A program made the translations under genes and the position numbers. A DNA stretch of 64,000 bases from a marine actinobacterium PHSC20C1 (GTDB taxonomy: Bacteria > Actinomycetota > Actinomycetes > Actinomycetales > Microbacteriaceae): positions 608,395 to 672,394 of the forward strand of contig CH672415.1 of assembly GCA_000153145.1 (NCBI GenBank), written 5' to 3'. Below the pieces are notes generated by a model. That model did not search any database, had not been told where the DNA came from, and saw nothing but the letters and a program-made list of their open reading frames with translations. Within the stretch, counting starts at the first letter, position 1; every line of letters begins with the position of its first letter. Below, piece by piece: positions 44,903 to 55,863 of the stretch.

Positions 44903-47145
44903 CCGCTATTGACTCGATACACGTCGTAGACGGCATCAACACGGCGCACTGCGTTGAGCACTCTATCGAGATGCGTCGTATCCCCCATCTCAAAAACAAA
45001 CTTGCTGATCGCCAGTCGGTCTGTCGAGGTGTTGACGGTCGCCGAAAGAATATTGACATGCGTTTCGCTCAGAACCTTCGTGATATCTGAAAGCAGTCCT
45101 GCACGATCGAGGGCTTCGACTTGAATTTGCACGAGGAAGAGACTCTTAGACGTTGGCGCCCACTCAACATCAATCATCCGCTCGGGTTCGTCGAGTAGCG
45201 ACTGAACGTTTTTGCAGTCTGCCCGATGCACCGACACTCCAGCACCACGGGTGACAAACCCCACGACTGCGTCCCCAGGCACCGGCGTACAGCAACGCGC
45301 AAGCTTGACGAGGATGTCAGGGGCACCTCGAACGAGAATTCCTGAATCTGAGTGCTTGTACGGGCGCAGTTTTCCCTGAGCAGGGAAGGTGAGCTCGCCT
45401 TCATCCTCTTCTGTGCCTGTGCTCAGCGAAGCAACAAGTTTCTCAATCACTGATTGAGTCGAAACATGGCCTTCGCCAACAGCAGCGTAGAGCGCGGAAA
45501 CATCTTCGTATCGCATCGACGCCGCAAGATCGCTGAAGGACTCTTGATTCATGAGCTTCTGCAGTGGCATGTTCTGCTTGCGCATCGCTCTAGCAATGGC
45601 ATCTTTGCCCTGTTCGATGGCCTCATCGCGGCGTTCTTTAGTAAACCAGGCACGAATTTTGTTGCGGGCTCGAGTGCTTTTTACGAAAGTGAGCCAGTCC
45701 TGACTCGGGGCAGCATCCGGACTCTTTGAGGTAAAGACCTCGACAGAATCGCCACTGGTCAGCGCAGTTTCGAGAGGAACAAGTCGACCGTTTACCTTGG
45801 CACCCATTGTTCGGTGCCCGATTTCAGTGTGGACTGAGTACGCGAAGTCAACAGGGGTTGCGCCGGCAGGAAGTCCGATGACCTTGCCTTGCGGAGTGAA
45901 GACGTAAACTTCCTTCGCCCCAATCTCATACCGCAAAGATTCGAGGAACTCACTTGGGTCGGAGGTCTCTGCCTGCCAATCAGTGATGTGCGCGAGCCAA
46001 GCCATGTCGCTATCGACTGGACCGGATTCGACGATCTTGCCAACGCTGCGGTCTTTGTACTTCCAGTGAGCAGCAACGCCGAACTCCGCACGGTGATGCA
46101 TCTCACTGGTACGGATTTGGATCTCAACCGCTCGCCCCTGAGGACCGATCACGGTGGTGTGGAGTGACTGGTACAGGTTGAACTTGGGCGTCGCGATGTA
46201 GTCCTTGAAGCGCCCAGGAATTGGGTTCCAACGCGCGTGAATCGAGCCAAGAACCGCGTAACAGTCGCGAACAGAATTTACAAGCACGCGGATTCCAACG
46301 AGGTCGTAAATTTCATCGAACTCACGACCACGAACGATCATCTTCTGGTAGATCGAGTAGTACTGCTTGGGCCTGCCTGCGACGGACCCCTTGATGCGAG
46401 AAGTCTTAAGGTCGTCATTAACCGAAGCAATTACTTGCTTCACGAACTCGTCTCGCTGTGGCGTTCGTTTCGTGACTAGGCTTTCGATCTCCACGTAGAT
46501 TTTGGGGTGAAGTACTGCAAATGAGAGGTCTTCTAGTTCTATCTTGATCGCTTGAATACCTAGGCGATGCGCAAGGGGTGCATAAATCTCGAGCGTCTCT
46601 TGTGCCTTGCGGAGCGCAGACTCTCGCGGCACAAAACCCCAGGTCCGTGCATTGTGTAGCCGATCCGCGAGCTTGATAACGAGCACCCGAATGTCTTTCG
46701 ACATCGCGACGATCATCTTTCGGACGGTCTCCGCTTGTGCGCTGTCTCCGTACTTAACTTTGTCGAGCTTCGTGACCCCGTCCACGAGCATCGCAATTTC
46801 GTCACCGAACTCAACGCGCAGCTCATCAAGTGAGTACTCGGTATCCTCGACGGTGTCGTGCAATAGCGCGGCAGCGATTGTTTTTTCCCCGATACCCAGG
46901 TCCGCCAAAATTTGAGAGACAGCAACGGGATGGGTTATATACGGTTCACCGCTCTTACGCTTCTGACCGTCGTGCGCACGAAACGCTGCAGCGTAGGCAC
47001 GTTCTATGAGGGCGAGGTTAGCCTTCGGATGATGAGTCTTTACGGTGCGCAGAAGATTCTCTACGGCACCCGCTGGCTGTGCGCGTGAGAAAATCCTAGG
47101 CAAGAGCGCACGAAAAGAGGCCGTTGACTGTGGTGATTCGCTCAT
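44899..47145 (-). CDS. rel: bifunctional (p)ppGpp synthetase/hydrolase
   Basis: Rel makes and degrades (p)ppGpp in the stringent response. The 748-residue protein has the HD hydrolase domain (YITHPVAV, LLHDTVEDTE with His96-Asp97), the synthetase domain (YQSLHTTVIGPQGRAVEIQIRT), TGS (VYVFTPQGKVIGLPAGATPVDFAYSVHT) and a C-terminal ACT domain. An SD AGGAGG precedes the ATG. It is convergent with the AbiEi-like gene. Confidence 0.97.
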   Translation of the reverse strand: MSESPQSTASFRALLPRIFSRAQPAGAVENLLRTVKTHHPKANLALIERAYAAAFRAHDGQKRKSGEPYITHPVAVSQILADLGIGEKTIAAALLHDTVEDTEYSLDELRVEFGDEIAMLVDGVTKLDKVKYGDSAQAETVRKMIVAMSKDIRVLVIKLADRLHNARTWGFVPRESALRKAQETLEIYAPLAHRLGIQAIKIELEDLSFAVLHPKIYVEIESLVTKRTPQRDEFVKQVIASVNDDLKTSRIKGSVAGRPKQYYSIYQKMIVRGREFDEIYDLVGIRVLVNSVRDCYAVLGSIHARWNPIPGRFKDYIATPKFNLYQSLHTTVIGPQGRAVEIQIRTSEMHHRAEFGVAAHWKYKDRSVGKIVESGPVDSDMAWLAHITDWQAETSDPSEFLESLRYEIGAKEVYVFTPQGKVIGLPAGATPVDFAYSVHTEIGHRTMGAKVNGRLVPLETALTSGDSVEVFTSKSPDAAPSQDWLTFVKSTRARNKIRAWFTKERRDEAIEQGKDAIARAMRKQNMPLQKLMNQESFSDLAASMRYEDVSALYAAVGEGHVSTQSVIEKLVASLSTGTEEDEGELTFPAQGKLRPYKHSDSGILVRGAPDILVKLARCCTPVPGDAVVGFVTRGAGVSVHRADCKNVQSLLDEPERMIDVEWAPTSKSLFLVQIQVEALDRAGLLSDITKVLSETHVNILSATVNTSTDRLAISKFVFEMGDTTHLDRVLNAVRRVDAVYDVYRVNSG

Positions 47146-47223
47146 CCCGCTACCTCCTAGCGCAATTCTAGAGCGCGATGAGGCGTGGAGATAACGCGGC
47201 CGATCCGGGGACCGAGGCGAACC

Positions 47224-47249
47224 TGCGAACGTTCATTTACACGTTCGCA
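47224..47249 (-). terminator. hairpin after secF
   Basis: A perfect 9-bp inverted repeat (TGCGAACGT/ACGTTCGCA) with an 8-base loop begins 8 bases after the secF stop in the secF-rel gap. No T run follows, so it may act as a weak or factor-assisted terminator or protect the 3' end. Confidence 0.5.
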
Positions 47250-47257
47250 CATGCTGA

Positions 47258-48274
47258 CTACTTGCTGTCCTTCTCGACGGCACGCAGCGCAGTGAGTCGT
47301 TTGGTGCGGCTCAGGATGTCCGGCTCATTCTCACGGAACTGCGCATACAAGGGCGCAGCGATAAAAATAGTCGAGTAGGTTCCAACAACGATGCCGATAA
47401 ACAGCGCAAGTGCAATGTCGCGAAGCGTACCGGCGCCAAGGACGTAGGCACCGATGAACAAGATCGCGCCCACCGGGAGCGCCGCGACAACTCCTGTGTT
47501 GATCGAACGAACAAGCGTCTGATTCACCGCAAGGTTGACGGACTCTGCAAAGGTTCGTCGAGACTCAGCTCCGTCTTCAGAAGTGTTTTCTCGAATCTTG
47601 TCAAACACAACCACGGTGTCGTACAGCGAGAAACCAAGGATTGTGAGGAATCCGATGACTGCTGACGGCGTGATCTCGAATCCGAAGATCCCATAGACGC
47701 CGGCGGTGATGACGATGTCGTGGAGCAACGCAATCATGGCCGCGATCGACATCTTCCACGTTCGGAAGTAGATCGCCATCATGATTGCCGCAAGTCCAAT
47801 GAAGACTAGAAGTGCGCGCAGGGCGGAGCTCGTAATGTCAGCGCCCCAGGAAGGACCAACAAACGATGCTGCCACCTGGTCGTTGTCAACGTTGAACGCG
47901 CCCGCTAGAGCATCGCGTACCTCGTTCGACGAGCTCGGCTCAAGCTGTTCCGTTTGAATGCGCAGCGAATCAGTGCCCACCACCGTGACCTTGGGATCAG
48001 CATCAGCGACGACACTAATAACGGTATCCGTGGCCAAATTCTGAGCATCAGCGTTCGTGTCCGGGTTAGCAAGAGCTTCCACGGAATCGATCTGAAACTG
48101 CGATCCGCCAGTGAATTCAATACCGAAGACGTAACCGCCTCGGAGTGTTGGCACGATGATCGAGACCGCGAGCAGCACTGCAGCGAGGATGTACCACACC
48201 CGGCGACGGCCGATGAAGTTGACCGACACTTGGCCGGTATAGAGGTCGTTGCCAAACTTCGAGAAGCTAGCCAT
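47258..48274 (-). CDS. secF: protein-export membrane protein SecF
   Basis: SecF works with SecD to pull secreted proteins across the membrane using the proton gradient. The 338-residue protein has six membrane segments, GIEFTGGSQFQ after the first one, and the conserved FSLYDTVVVFDKIREN motif. It follows secD with a 1-base overlap. Confidence 0.97.
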   Translation of the reverse strand: MASFSKFGNDLYTGQVSVNFIGRRRVWYILAAVLLAVSIIVPTLRGGYVFGIEFTGGSQFQIDSVEALANPDTNADAQNLATDTVISVVADADPKVTVVGTDSLRIQTEQLEPSSSNEVRDALAGAFNVDNDQVAASFVGPSWGADITSSALRALLVFIGLAAIMMAIYFRTWKMSIAAMIALLHDIVITAGVYGIFGFEITPSAVIGFLTILGFSLYDTVVVFDKIRENTSEDGAESRRTFAESVNLAVNQTLVRSINTGVVAALPVGAILFIGAYVLGAGTLRDIALALFIGIVVGTYSTIFIAAPLYAQFRENEPDILSRTKRLTALRAVEKDSK

Positions 48275-50019
48275 CAGGAGTCCTTTCCGTCTGAGCTGGA
48301 ATCCTTGGTGGCGCCCGCCAACTCAGCAGCTTTTCGTTCAGCAATGGTTTGGCGTCGTGCGGCCTCGCGAGTGGCTCCGGCCGTTCCCTTGGTCGCTACC
48401 GGGGTGCGGAATTGAGCTCGACCGCGATAGACGGCACCCAACGCCTTCGGATCAAGACCGCTTATGGGGTGTCCGCTAGCGAAGAACTTCGTGGTAGCGA
48501 GCAACTGCAGCATGGGGTGTGTGAAGAGGACGACAACGAGCACGTCAATCACGGTAGTAATACCGAGGGTCAAGGCGAAGCCTCGAACGTTTCCGACGGC
48601 GAGCACAAACAGCACCACTGCCGAAAGCAAGTTGACGGCCTTTGCGGCGAAAATCGTGCGAAGGGCACGCTTCCAGCCAGCCTCAACGGCACCGGTTAGC
48701 GATCGGCCGTCACGAAGTTCGTCACGGATACGTTCGAAGTAGACGATGAATGAGTCAGCCGTAAAACCAATTGCGACGATAAGCCCCGCGACACCGGCAA
48801 GCGAAAGCCGGTATCCGTGTCGCCAAGAAAGATAGGCGATCACTAAATAGGTAAGCACTCCGGCGACAATGAGCGAGGCGACCGTGACTAGGCCCAGAAG
48901 TCTGTACTGGAACAGCGAGTAAACGACGACCAACAGTAGACCGATCAATCCAGCGATCAGTCCCGAGTTGAGCTGAGTTGTTCCCAACGTTGCGGAAATT
49001 GTCTGGTTGCTCTGTACTTCGAACCCGATGGGAAGCGCACCGAATTTCAGCTGATCAGCCAAGACCTTCGCGCTGTCCTGGTCGAACGAACCGGAAATCT
49101 GCGGATTACCACCCGTAATAATGCCCTGAGTTGTCGGCGCTGAAATTACGCGACCGTCGAGCACGATTCCGAAGCGGTTTCGCGGGTCAGTCTGGTCAAA
49201 GCCGAAGAGGCGAGTCGTCATCGTAGCAACGTCTTTCGTACCTTCGTCATTGAATGTAGGAAATACACCCCACTGACCAGTACTGACGCCCTGTGAACTC
49301 GTGATCAAGCCACTGCTTGCGTCGGTGATCGTGCTGCCTTCAACTTCGACCGGTCCGAGAATGTACTTGAACGCATTGTCTGAGTCGCACGTGATGAGCG
49401 CTTCAGCAGCCGGAGCGACACTGAACGAATCTAGAGATGCGCAATCGAAGTTGGTGTATTCGTCGAATAGCGCTTCCGTAATCCAATTCAGGTCGCTGGC
49501 ATCGGTTGGCGCAGCAGTTGGTGTCGTCGCGAGCGTTGGCTCGGGAGTGGCCGTTGCTGACGCTCCGTCGGGTGTTCCGGCAGCATCCGTCGGCTCTGGA
49601 GTGGCTTCGGCGGAAGCCGAGGAAGCGACCTCGGTGTACAACACCGGGCGGAATTCCAACTTTGCCGAAGACTGGATGCGGTTGAGCGTCTCTTCGTCAG
49701 GAACGCCAGGGATCGAAACAACAACGTTGCTCGCGCCCTGAGTCGTTACTTCAGCTTCTGCGACGCCACTGGCATCGACGCGATCACGGATGATCGAAAC
49801 TGCCTGAGTCAATTGCTCGCCAGAAACGGTCTGACCGCTCTCGAGCAGAGGAGCGAGAACGATTTGCGTTCCGCCCTCAAGGTCAAGGGCAAGCTTGGGA
49901 GCCCAGGACGCCGCTCCGAACATGGAGCCAGCACCGATCAAAACGGTGAGCCCCACCGTGACTGCCGTGAGCCACACTATGGCTCGCCATGCGTTCTTCA
50001 CAGGGGTAGTTCTTGCCAC
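48274..50019 (-). CDS. secD: protein-export membrane protein SecD
   Basis: SecD carries the large periplasmic-type domain of the SecDF complex. The 581-residue protein has KLALDLEGGTQIVLAPL after the first membrane helix, the motif FTADSFIVYFERIRDELRDGRS in the fourth membrane region, and a Thr/Pro/Ala-rich insertion (about residues 105-150) containing repeated TPEPT segments. It starts with GTG. It lies after yajC, as usual. Confidence 0.96.
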   Translation of the reverse strand: MARTTPVKNAWRAIVWLTAVTVGLTVLIGAGSMFGAASWAPKLALDLEGGTQIVLAPLLESGQTVSGEQLTQAVSIIRDRVDASGVAEAEVTTQGASNVVVSIPGVPDEETLNRIQSSAKLEFRPVLYTEVASSASAEATPEPTDAAGTPDGASATATPEPTLATTPTAAPTDASDLNWITEALFDEYTNFDCASLDSFSVAPAAEALITCDSDNAFKYILGPVEVEGSTITDASSGLITSSQGVSTGQWGVFPTFNDEGTKDVATMTTRLFGFDQTDPRNRFGIVLDGRVISAPTTQGIITGGNPQISGSFDQDSAKVLADQLKFGALPIGFEVQSNQTISATLGTTQLNSGLIAGLIGLLLVVVYSLFQYRLLGLVTVASLIVAGVLTYLVIAYLSWRHGYRLSLAGVAGLIVAIGFTADSFIVYFERIRDELRDGRSLTGAVEAGWKRALRTIFAAKAVNLLSAVVLFVLAVGNVRGFALTLGITTVIDVLVVVLFTHPMLQLLATTKFFASGHPISGLDPKALGAVYRGRAQFRTPVATKGTAGATREAARRQTIAERKAAELAGATKDSSSDGKDS

Positions 50020-50110
50020 CTATTTGACTCAGCTTTCTTAACAGAGCAGTGCAGGAGCGCACGCCGTTGGACAATCGCCCTCGGGAGGGACGACTCTCAA
50101 CACTAGTGGG

Positions 50111-50548
50111 TTACTCGGACGCCTTTTTCGACTCAGTCGGCTGTGAAGCGTCAGAATCGGAAAGCTCGCCGAACTCTGGCTTCGTCTCAGCAGGAGAAGT
50201 CTCGTCTCCGACCTCGCGCTCCGCTGCTTCGCGGTTAGCAATCTCCATCGCTTCTTCAACCGAGCGGGGAGTGCCTTCTACCGCTTCGTCTTCAACAACA
50301 ACCTTGGCGAGCGTCTGGCTGTGAACCTTGACGATGACGCCCTTGCTGATCTCGATTTCGGCGGAGTTAGCGACGGTGTCCATTGTGATGAGCGTTCCGA
50401 AGAGTCCGAAGTTGGTCATAACTTCGACTCCAGGAACCATCTGGCCGCGGAGCTCTTCTTGCTGAGCTTTGCGCTTACGGCTGTTGCGGAACATGAAGAA
50501 AATGAGCACGCCAAGAATGGCGAGCATCGCAATAGAAAGAGGATCCAT
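50111..50548 (-). CDS. yajC: preprotein translocase subunit YajC
   Basis: A 145-residue protein with one N-terminal membrane helix (about 4-20), then MFRNSRKRKAQQEEL and VEVMTNFGLFGTL, the YajC core. The C-terminus is a long acidic tail rich in Glu and Ser. It is the accessory partner of SecDF, encoded just upstream of secD. Confidence 0.94.
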   Translation of the reverse strand: MDPLSIAMLAILGVLIFFMFRNSRKRKAQQEELRGQMVPGVEVMTNFGLFGTLITMDTVANSAEIEISKGVIVKVHSQTLAKVVVEDEAVEGTPRSVEEAMEIANREAAEREVGDETSPAETKPEFGELSDSDASQPTESKKASE

Positions 50549-50613
50549 GAGGTACCTTTCGGTCGGTCTGTGGGCCTGGCGCTCAAGCTGAGGCGCGTAC
50601 TAAGCCAGTAAAA

Positions 50614-51645
50614 CTATAGTTCATCACTGAACAGGGTCGAATTCCGTTCAGCCATTCCGAAGTGTTCCCAAGCGGCCCGGGTGGCTACTCTGCCTCGCGG
50701 TGTACGCGAGAGCAAGCCAATCCTCACGAGGAACGGTTCGACAACAGACTCAACAGTCTCTGCTTCCTCCCCGACTGATACCGCAAGTGTGCTGAGTCCC
50801 ACTGGTCCCCCATCGAACCGGGTAAGCACTGTTTGCATTACCGCGCGGTCCAATCGGTCAAGCCCGCGCTCATCCACGTCGTAAAGCTCGAGCGCCGCCC
50901 GAACTGCATCACGGGAGGCTGGGATGTGATTGACGAGCGCATAGTCACGAACTCGGCGCAACAAGCGATTCGCGATTCGGGGAGTGCCACGACAGCGACC
51001 TGCTATCTCAGCAATCGCCGTTCGATCAATGTCGAGGTCCAGCATCACTGCCGCGCGAACGAGCACTTGTTCGAGTTCAGGCTCGTCGTAAAACTCAAGG
51101 TGTGCGGTAAATCCGAAGCGGTCGCGGAGCGGGTTAGGCAAGAGCCCCGAACGCGTCGTGGCACCAACAAGGGTGAAGGGAGCGATATCGAGAGGAATGG
51201 ATGTCGCCCCAGCGCCCTTGCCGACCATGATGTCGATGCGAAAGTCCTCCATCGCAAGGTAGAGCATCTCTTCGGCTGAGCGGGCCATCCGATGAATCTC
51301 ATCGATAAAGAGGACTTCCCCTGGCAACAACGATGACAGCACAGCAGCGAGGTCGCCGGCGTGTTGGATTGCAGGCCCGCTCGACATTCTCAGCGGACGA
51401 TTACTCTCATGCGCAACGATCATGGCCAAGGTGGTCTTGCCGAGTCCTGGCGGACCTGCAAGCAGGATGTGATCGGCGGTGCGGTTTTGCATAGCCGCCG
51501 CCTTCAACAGCAACTGAAGCTGACCACGCACTTTTTGTTGGCCAACGAATTCATCGAGAGATTTAGGGCGGAGCGCACCTTCGAATGCGAGTTCCGCTTC
51601 CGATTCGATAGTCGGGTTTGCCCCGACATCTTCGTTGTCTGTCAC
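50614..51645 (-). CDS. ruvB: Holliday junction branch-migration ATPase RuvB
   Basis: RuvB is the ring motor of branch migration. The 343-residue protein has Walker [11 protein letters not shown] (63-72), Walker B-type FIDEIHRM and sensor segment [18 protein letters not shown]. It is joined by a 1-base overlap to ruvA. Confidence 0.98.
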   Translation of the reverse strand: MTDNEDVGANPTIESEAELAFEGALRPKSLDEFVGQQKVRGQLQLLLKAAAMQNRTADHILLAGPPGLGKTTLAMIVAHESNRPLRMSSGPAIQHAGDLAAVLSSLLPGEVLFIDEIHRMARSAEEMLYLAMEDFRIDIMVGKGAGATSIPLDIAPFTLVGATTRSGLLPNPLRDRFGFTAHLEFYDEPELEQVLVRAAVMLDLDIDRTAIAEIAGRCRGTPRIANRLLRRVRDYALVNHIPASRDAVRAALELYDVDERGLDRLDRAVMQTVLTRFDGGPVGLSTLAVSVGEEAETVESVVEPFLVRIGLLSRTPRGRVATRAAWEHFGMAERNSTLFSDEL

Positions 51646-52262
51646 TACGAACCTGCCCGACCAACTTGAGACCCGACGAGCAGGAGCGCGCGGCGAAGAA
51701 TCGCTTGGGTGTTCTCTTTCTCCGCCTCGCTAGCCTCGGCAAAAGCTGCTTCCGCTGCAGGTCGCGCGAGCTTTTCAGACCAGCCCAGTCCCTGTAACGC
51801 CATCGAAACGCTCTCAGAAATTGGCGTAGCGGCAACCGAATCGGGGCCGCGCTTCAGAGCAGATACTTCAAGCTTGCCCGTGAGGTTGAGCACAATGAGC
51901 TTTGCCGTCTTCGGTCCGATTCCCGTCACCTTGCGGAACGCTGAGTCGTTTTCTTCTGCAACGGCGCGGGCAATGTCGTCTGGAGTAAGCGCAGCAAGCA
52001 CACCCATAGCGCTCTTGGGCCCGACACCGGTCACTCCTCGCAAGAGAGCGAAGACATCGAGCTCTTCGCGAGTGCGGAAGCCATAGAGCGAAAGATCATC
52101 TTCACGAACTATGAGCACTGTGTTCAGTTGTGTCTCGGCACCTACGCGAACGGAGAGCGCGTGCTCTGGGATGACGCTGACGGAGAGTCCAACTCCCCCA
52201 ACCTCGATGACTATTGAAGTTCCGACCGCGGCAAGAACGGTGCCACGAAGGGATGAAATCAT
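51645..52262 (-). CDS. ruvA: Holliday junction DNA-binding protein RuvA
   Basis: RuvA is the tetrameric plate that holds the junction. The 205-residue protein shows the N-terminal OB part ([20 protein letters not shown]), two HhH motifs ([16 protein letters not shown] and [13 protein letters not shown]) and the C-terminal domain that contacts RuvB. Overlaps with ruvC (4 bases) and ruvB couple all three. Confidence 0.97.
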   Translation of the reverse strand: MISSLRGTVLAAVGTSIVIEVGGVGLSVSVIPEHALSVRVGAETQLNTVLIVREDDLSLYGFRTREELDVFALLRGVTGVGPKSAMGVLAALTPDDIARAVAEENDSAFRKVTGIGPKTAKLIVLNLTGKLEVSALKRGPDSVAATPISESVSMALQGLGWSEKLARPAAEAAFAEASEAEKENTQAILRRALLLVGSQVGRAGS

Positions 52263-52864
52263 AGGTTCAGCCTACGAGCACCCGCCGACTTCTCGGCTGA
52301 CCGCCACGCCTCCTGAGCGGGCGTCAGGCTAGTCGAGCCAACTGGAGCCGTAGGGGCGCTGTGGCGAGAGCTAGTCGCACTAGGCGATGATCCCTTCCAC
52401 GCCGCACAAATCGCCAGCGCACACGCATCCGCCGCATCTGCAGGCTTAGGCGCTTCGGCCAAGCCTAGAACGCGCGCCACCATTGCGCCGACCTGTTTCT
52501 TTTCAGCCCCGCCGTAACCTGTTATCGCTAGTTTTACCTCGGTGGGCGTGTGCATGGTCACCGCAATACCGCGTTGGGCAGCAACATACATTGCAACGCC
52601 GCTTGCTTGCGCTGTCCCCATCACGGTACTGACATTCAATTGAGCGAACACTCGTTCAAGGGCGAGTTGGTGCGGAGCATACTCCGCAATCACAGCATCA
52701 ATTCCTTCGCCGATGTGTCGCAGTCGTTCTTCTAACGCCATTTCTGGGGGTGTGCGAACAACACCAACATGCACCAGCGTTGCACGGCGATCAGCCGCAA
52801 CGTCGACCACACCGATGCCGCACCGTGTAAGCCCGGGGTCAATCCCGATTACACGCAGCGCCAT
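52259..52864 (-). CDS. ruvC: Holliday junction resolvase RuvC
   Basis: RuvC cuts the junction. The RNase H-fold protein starts with [17 protein letters not shown] (first catalytic Asp) and has [26 protein letters not shown] and [11 protein letters not shown]. The C-terminal about 30 residues after AAWKGSS are Ser/Pro/Ala-rich and longer than in E. coli, as in related actinobacteria. Confidence 0.97.
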   Translation of the reverse strand: MALRVIGIDPGLTRCGIGVVDVAADRRATLVHVGVVRTPPEMALEERLRHIGEGIDAVIAEYAPHQLALERVFAQLNVSTVMGTAQASGVAMYVAAQRGIAVTMHTPTEVKLAITGYGGAEKKQVGAMVARVLGLAEAPKPADAADACALAICAAWKGSSPSATSSRHSAPTAPVGSTSLTPAQEAWRSAEKSAGARRLNL

Positions 52865-52867
52865 CGA

Positions 52868-53626
52868 CTAGTCCTCGTCGAGTTCGGCCTGCACCTCAGG
52901 CGTAATGTCAAAGTTCGAGTAGATGTTCTGAACGTCATCGGACTCTTCGAGAGCATCGATAAGTCTGAAGACCTTGCGAGCAGTGTCCGCATCGACTTCG
53001 ACCTTGAGGTTCGGCACAAACTCAGCTTCTGAGGAGTCGTAGTCGATGCCTGCTTCTTGAAGTGCATCGCGGGACTGAACGAGGTGAGCCGTATCGGTTA
53101 TTACTTCGAAACCTTCGCCGTGATTCTTGACCTCTTCGGCGCCCGCGTCCAACACGGCCATCAGGATCTCGTCTTCTGTGACCCCCTCAGTCTTGGTGAT
53201 CGAGATGACGCCTTTGCGCTCAAAGTTGTAGGCAACACTGCCCGGATCAGCGAGCGAACCGCCGTTGCGGCTCATAATGGTGCGAACGTCTGCGGCAGCA
53301 CGGTTCTTGTTATCGGTGAGGCACTCAATCATGAGCGCGACACCGTTGGGCCCGTAGCCCTCGTACATAATGTTGAGGTACTCGATTGCATCGCCGAGTT
53401 GACCCGAACCACGCTTGACTGCACGGTCGATGTTGTCGTTAGGCACTGACGTCTTTTTCGCCTTCTGAATGGCGTCAACAAGAGTCGGATTACCCGAGAG
53501 GTCAGCTCCGCCGATCTTGGCGGCGACCTCAATATTCTTGATCAGTTTCGCGAATGACTTCGCGCGGCGAGAATCAGTAATCGCCTTCTTGTGCTTGGTA
53601 GTTGCCCATTTGGAATGCCCTGACAT
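52868..53626 (-). CDS. YebC/PmpR family DNA-binding regulator or translation factor
   Basis: A 252-residue protein starting [15 protein letters not shown], the family signature, with the [23 protein letters not shown] segment. The family was long annotated as a transcription regulator; recent work links members to ribosome function. It sits upstream of ruvC by 3 bases, the conserved yebC-ruvCAB order. Confidence 0.95.
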   Translation of the reverse strand: MSGHSKWATTKHKKAITDSRRAKSFAKLIKNIEVAAKIGGADLSGNPTLVDAIQKAKKTSVPNDNIDRAVKRGSGQLGDAIEYLNIMYEGYGPNGVALMIECLTDNKNRAAADVRTIMSRNGGSLADPGSVAYNFERKGVISITKTEGVTEDEILMAVLDAGAEEVKNHGEGFEVITDTAHLVQSRDALQEAGIDYDSSEAEFVPNLKVEVDADTARKVFRLIDALEESDDVQNIYSNFDITPEVQAELDED

Positions 53627-53676
53627 ACGACTATTCTACCGGGCTAGGCAGCTGTCCGCCTCCGCGAATCCCCGTG

Positions 53677-54291
53677 CTACTGCTCGACAAGCGCGCTACG
53701 CACGCCGAGTGAGCGTAATTGGAGTTGAGCAAGCCGTGCGACAGTCGACGCATCGCCCGCTCGCCACAGGGAGACCGCGTCTGGCGCTATCTCAGCAAGT
53801 TCCGAAAGTTTCTGGGTAGATAGCGCTCGCAATGCGAGCAGATCTGCCCCGCCGGGAGAACTCAGAAGGTTCTTTGCCTCGGCCACGCGACGTGCAAACC
53901 GAATACGGGGCAGTAACCACACGAGCAGGATTAGTACGATGGGAACGATTGCAATCACCAGTCCAACCGTCATTGCGGTTGCAATCACGGTGTCTTGCTG
54001 ACTCTGCCCTGCGCTCTCCAACGCCGCTCCTGCATCACTCGCACCATCAAAAGGCACGCGGATACCAGATCCGATCAGGGGAACGGACCCAAGAGTGTCC
54101 CCTAGCTCAACCATCGTCGATTTGAATCCGGCTCCCGCCTCTTGCATCTGAACACCGAGCTGCTGGAACGCTGAGATCAACTGGTAGACCCAGATGCCGA
54201 GCGCGATCCACACAACGATGAAGACCAACGAAATGATATCGCTGGCAAGTTGACGGGCACGTCGAGGCGGGTGGTCTGCGTACAGTTGCAT
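53677..54291 (-). CDS. membrane protein of unknown function in the pdx-ruv region
   Basis: A 204-residue protein with membrane helices at about 19-40 (IISLVFIVVWIALGIWVYQL) and 107-127 (IATAMTVGLVIAIVPIVLIL). The loop between them is likely outside the cell. The C-terminal cytoplasmic part is Leu/Ala-rich and helical. No domain recognised. It lies between yebC and pdxT, a place taken by similar hypothetical proteins in related genomes. Confidence 0.8.
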   Translation of the reverse strand: MQLYADHPPRRARQLASDIISLVFIVVWIALGIWVYQLISAFQQLGVQMQEAGAGFKSTMVELGDTLGSVPLIGSGIRVPFDGASDAGAALESAGQSQQDTVIATAMTVGLVIAIVPIVLILLVWLLPRIRFARRVAEAKNLLSSPGGADLLALRALSTQKLSELAEIAPDAVSLWRAGDASTVARLAQLQLRSLGVRSALVEQ

Positions 54292-54309
54292 GCATCCATG
54301 ATGCAGGAA

Positions 54310-54921
54310 TTAGCTACTGCTGCGCACTCGAGATACGAAGTACTCGTGAAAACGCGTATCCCCCGTAATTTCCGGGTGAAAAGAGGTGCCCATGAGTGTG
54401 CCCTGCGCGACGGCAACGACTCGCCCATCATCGAGAGTTGCTAGAGCTCGAACATCCGGCCCCATTGAAATGACAACGGGAGCTCTGATGAACACTGCTC
54501 GCACCGGTACTTCACCGAGCTCGGGCACTACGAGGTCGGTTTCGAATGAGTCAGTCTGCGAGCCAAAAGCATTACGCCTGACGACGATGTCGAGACCGCC
54601 AAAGGACTGCTGGCCCTCGATTGCATCAAGAACGGTATCTGCGAGCATGATGAGTCCAGCGCAGGTTCCGTACACCGGAAGACCTCCTGAGATTGCTGAC
54701 CGGATCGGTCCAGCAAGCCCGTAGAGGCGCGCCAATTTGTCGATCACACTTGATTCTCCGCCAGGGATGATGAGGCCAGCAATGTGCTCCAGCTGTTCCG
54801 GCGTCTTGACCGCAACCGCGGTTTCGCCCAACTGCTGGAGCACATGCAAATGCTCACGAAAATCGCCCTGAAGCGCGAGAACTCCGATCGGGAGTTGATC
54901 GACTAGGTGCTTACCAGCCAC
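54310..54921 (-). CDS. pdxT: pyridoxal 5'-phosphate synthase glutaminase subunit
   Basis: PdxT supplies ammonia to PdxS for PLP synthesis. The protein has [13 protein letters not shown] at the start, the nucleophile Cys in [10 protein letters not shown] and the His/Glu pair in FHPEITGD. I chose a GTG start that lies just before the pdxS stop and overlaps it by 11 bases, giving 203 residues; a longer ATG-initiated reading extends well into pdxS and is not conserved in character. Confidence 0.94.
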   Translation of the reverse strand: MAGKHLVDQLPIGVLALQGDFREHLHVLQQLGETAVAVKTPEQLEHIAGLIIPGGESSVIDKLARLYGLAGPIRSAISGGLPVYGTCAGLIMLADTVLDAIEGQQSFGGLDIVVRRNAFGSQTDSFETDLVVPELGEVPVRAVFIRAPVVISMGPDVRALATLDDGRVVAVAQGTLMGTSFHPEITGDTRFHEYFVSRVRSSS

Positions 54922-55813
54922 GCTCAGAGAGACGGTGAGGAGCAGCCAGATCCGAAACGTTGATTCCGACCATAGCTTCACCGAGTCCGCGCGACGCTGC
55001 CGCGATAACGCTGGGGTCATCGAAAAAGGTCGTTGCCTTAACGATTGCGGCCGCGCGCTGAGCTGGGTTTCCTGACTTGAAGATTCCCGAACCAACGAAG
55101 ACGCCATCGGCGCCGAGCTGCATCATCAATGCGGCGTCTGCGGGAGTTGCCACACCACCAGCGGTGAAGAGAACAACGGGGAGCTTGCCGGTTTCGGCGA
55201 TCTCGCGAACGAGGTCATAGGGGGCCTGGAGCTCTTTCGCCGCAACGTAGAGCTCGTCAGCAGTCTTCGAACGCAGCTCGTTGATCTGGCCCTTAATCGT
55301 GCGGATGTGCTTCGTCGCCTCAGAAACGTCGCCGGTGCCGGCTTCACCCTTCGAGCGAATCATCGCAGCACCCTCGGTGATGCGACGCAGTGCCTCGCCC
55401 AAGTTCGTTGCACCACAGACGAAGGGAACATCGAAGTTCCACTTGTCAATGTGATTCACGTAGTCGGCAGGGCTCAGTACTTCTGATTCGTCGATGTAGT
55501 CAACCTTGAGCGCCTGAAGAACCTGCGCTTCAACGAAGTGACCGATTCGGGCCTTGGCCATCACGGGGATCGAAACTGCTTCGATGATTCCGTCAATGAG
55601 GTCGGGATCGCTCATGCGAGCTACGCCGCCCTGTGAGCGAATATCGGCGGGGACTCGCTCGAGTGCCATGACGGCAACTGCGCCAGCATCCTCGGCAATC
55701 TTCGCTTGTTCGGCGTTAACGACGTCCATAATGACGCCGCCCTTGAGCATTTCTGCGAGTCCACGCTTAACGCGACTCGTGCCCTGTTCGTTTGATCGTG
55801 TGTTCTCGCTCAT
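54911..55813 (-). CDS. pdxS: pyridoxal 5'-phosphate synthase subunit PdxS
   Basis: PdxS builds PLP from ribose 5-phosphate, glyceraldehyde 3-phosphate and ammonia. The 300-residue TIM-barrel protein has [31 protein letters not shown], and [19 protein letters not shown]. The start [10 protein letters not shown] has no SD, but TAGCGT lies 7 bases upstream as a possible -10 of a leaderless transcript. The downstream pdxT is coupled. Confidence 0.96.
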   Translation of the reverse strand: MSENTRSNEQGTSRVKRGLAEMLKGGVIMDVVNAEQAKIAEDAGAVAVMALERVPADIRSQGGVARMSDPDLIDGIIEAVSIPVMAKARIGHFVEAQVLQALKVDYIDESEVLSPADYVNHIDKWNFDVPFVCGATNLGEALRRITEGAAMIRSKGEAGTGDVSEATKHIRTIKGQINELRSKTADELYVAAKELQAPYDLVREIAETGKLPVVLFTAGGVATPADAALMMQLGADGVFVGSGIFKSGNPAQRAAAIVKATTFFDDPSVIAAASRGLGEAMVGINVSDLAAPHRLSERGW

Positions 55814-55863
55814 AGCTTTAACGCTAAGACCGGATGCCGGGAAAGAATGCAGCCAATTTGAAC

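Noticed and set aside
44330..47145. Type IV toxin-antitoxin locus
   Set aside because: Only an AbiEi-like part is present; the neighbouring gene is rel, not an AbiEii nucleotidyltransferase toxin.
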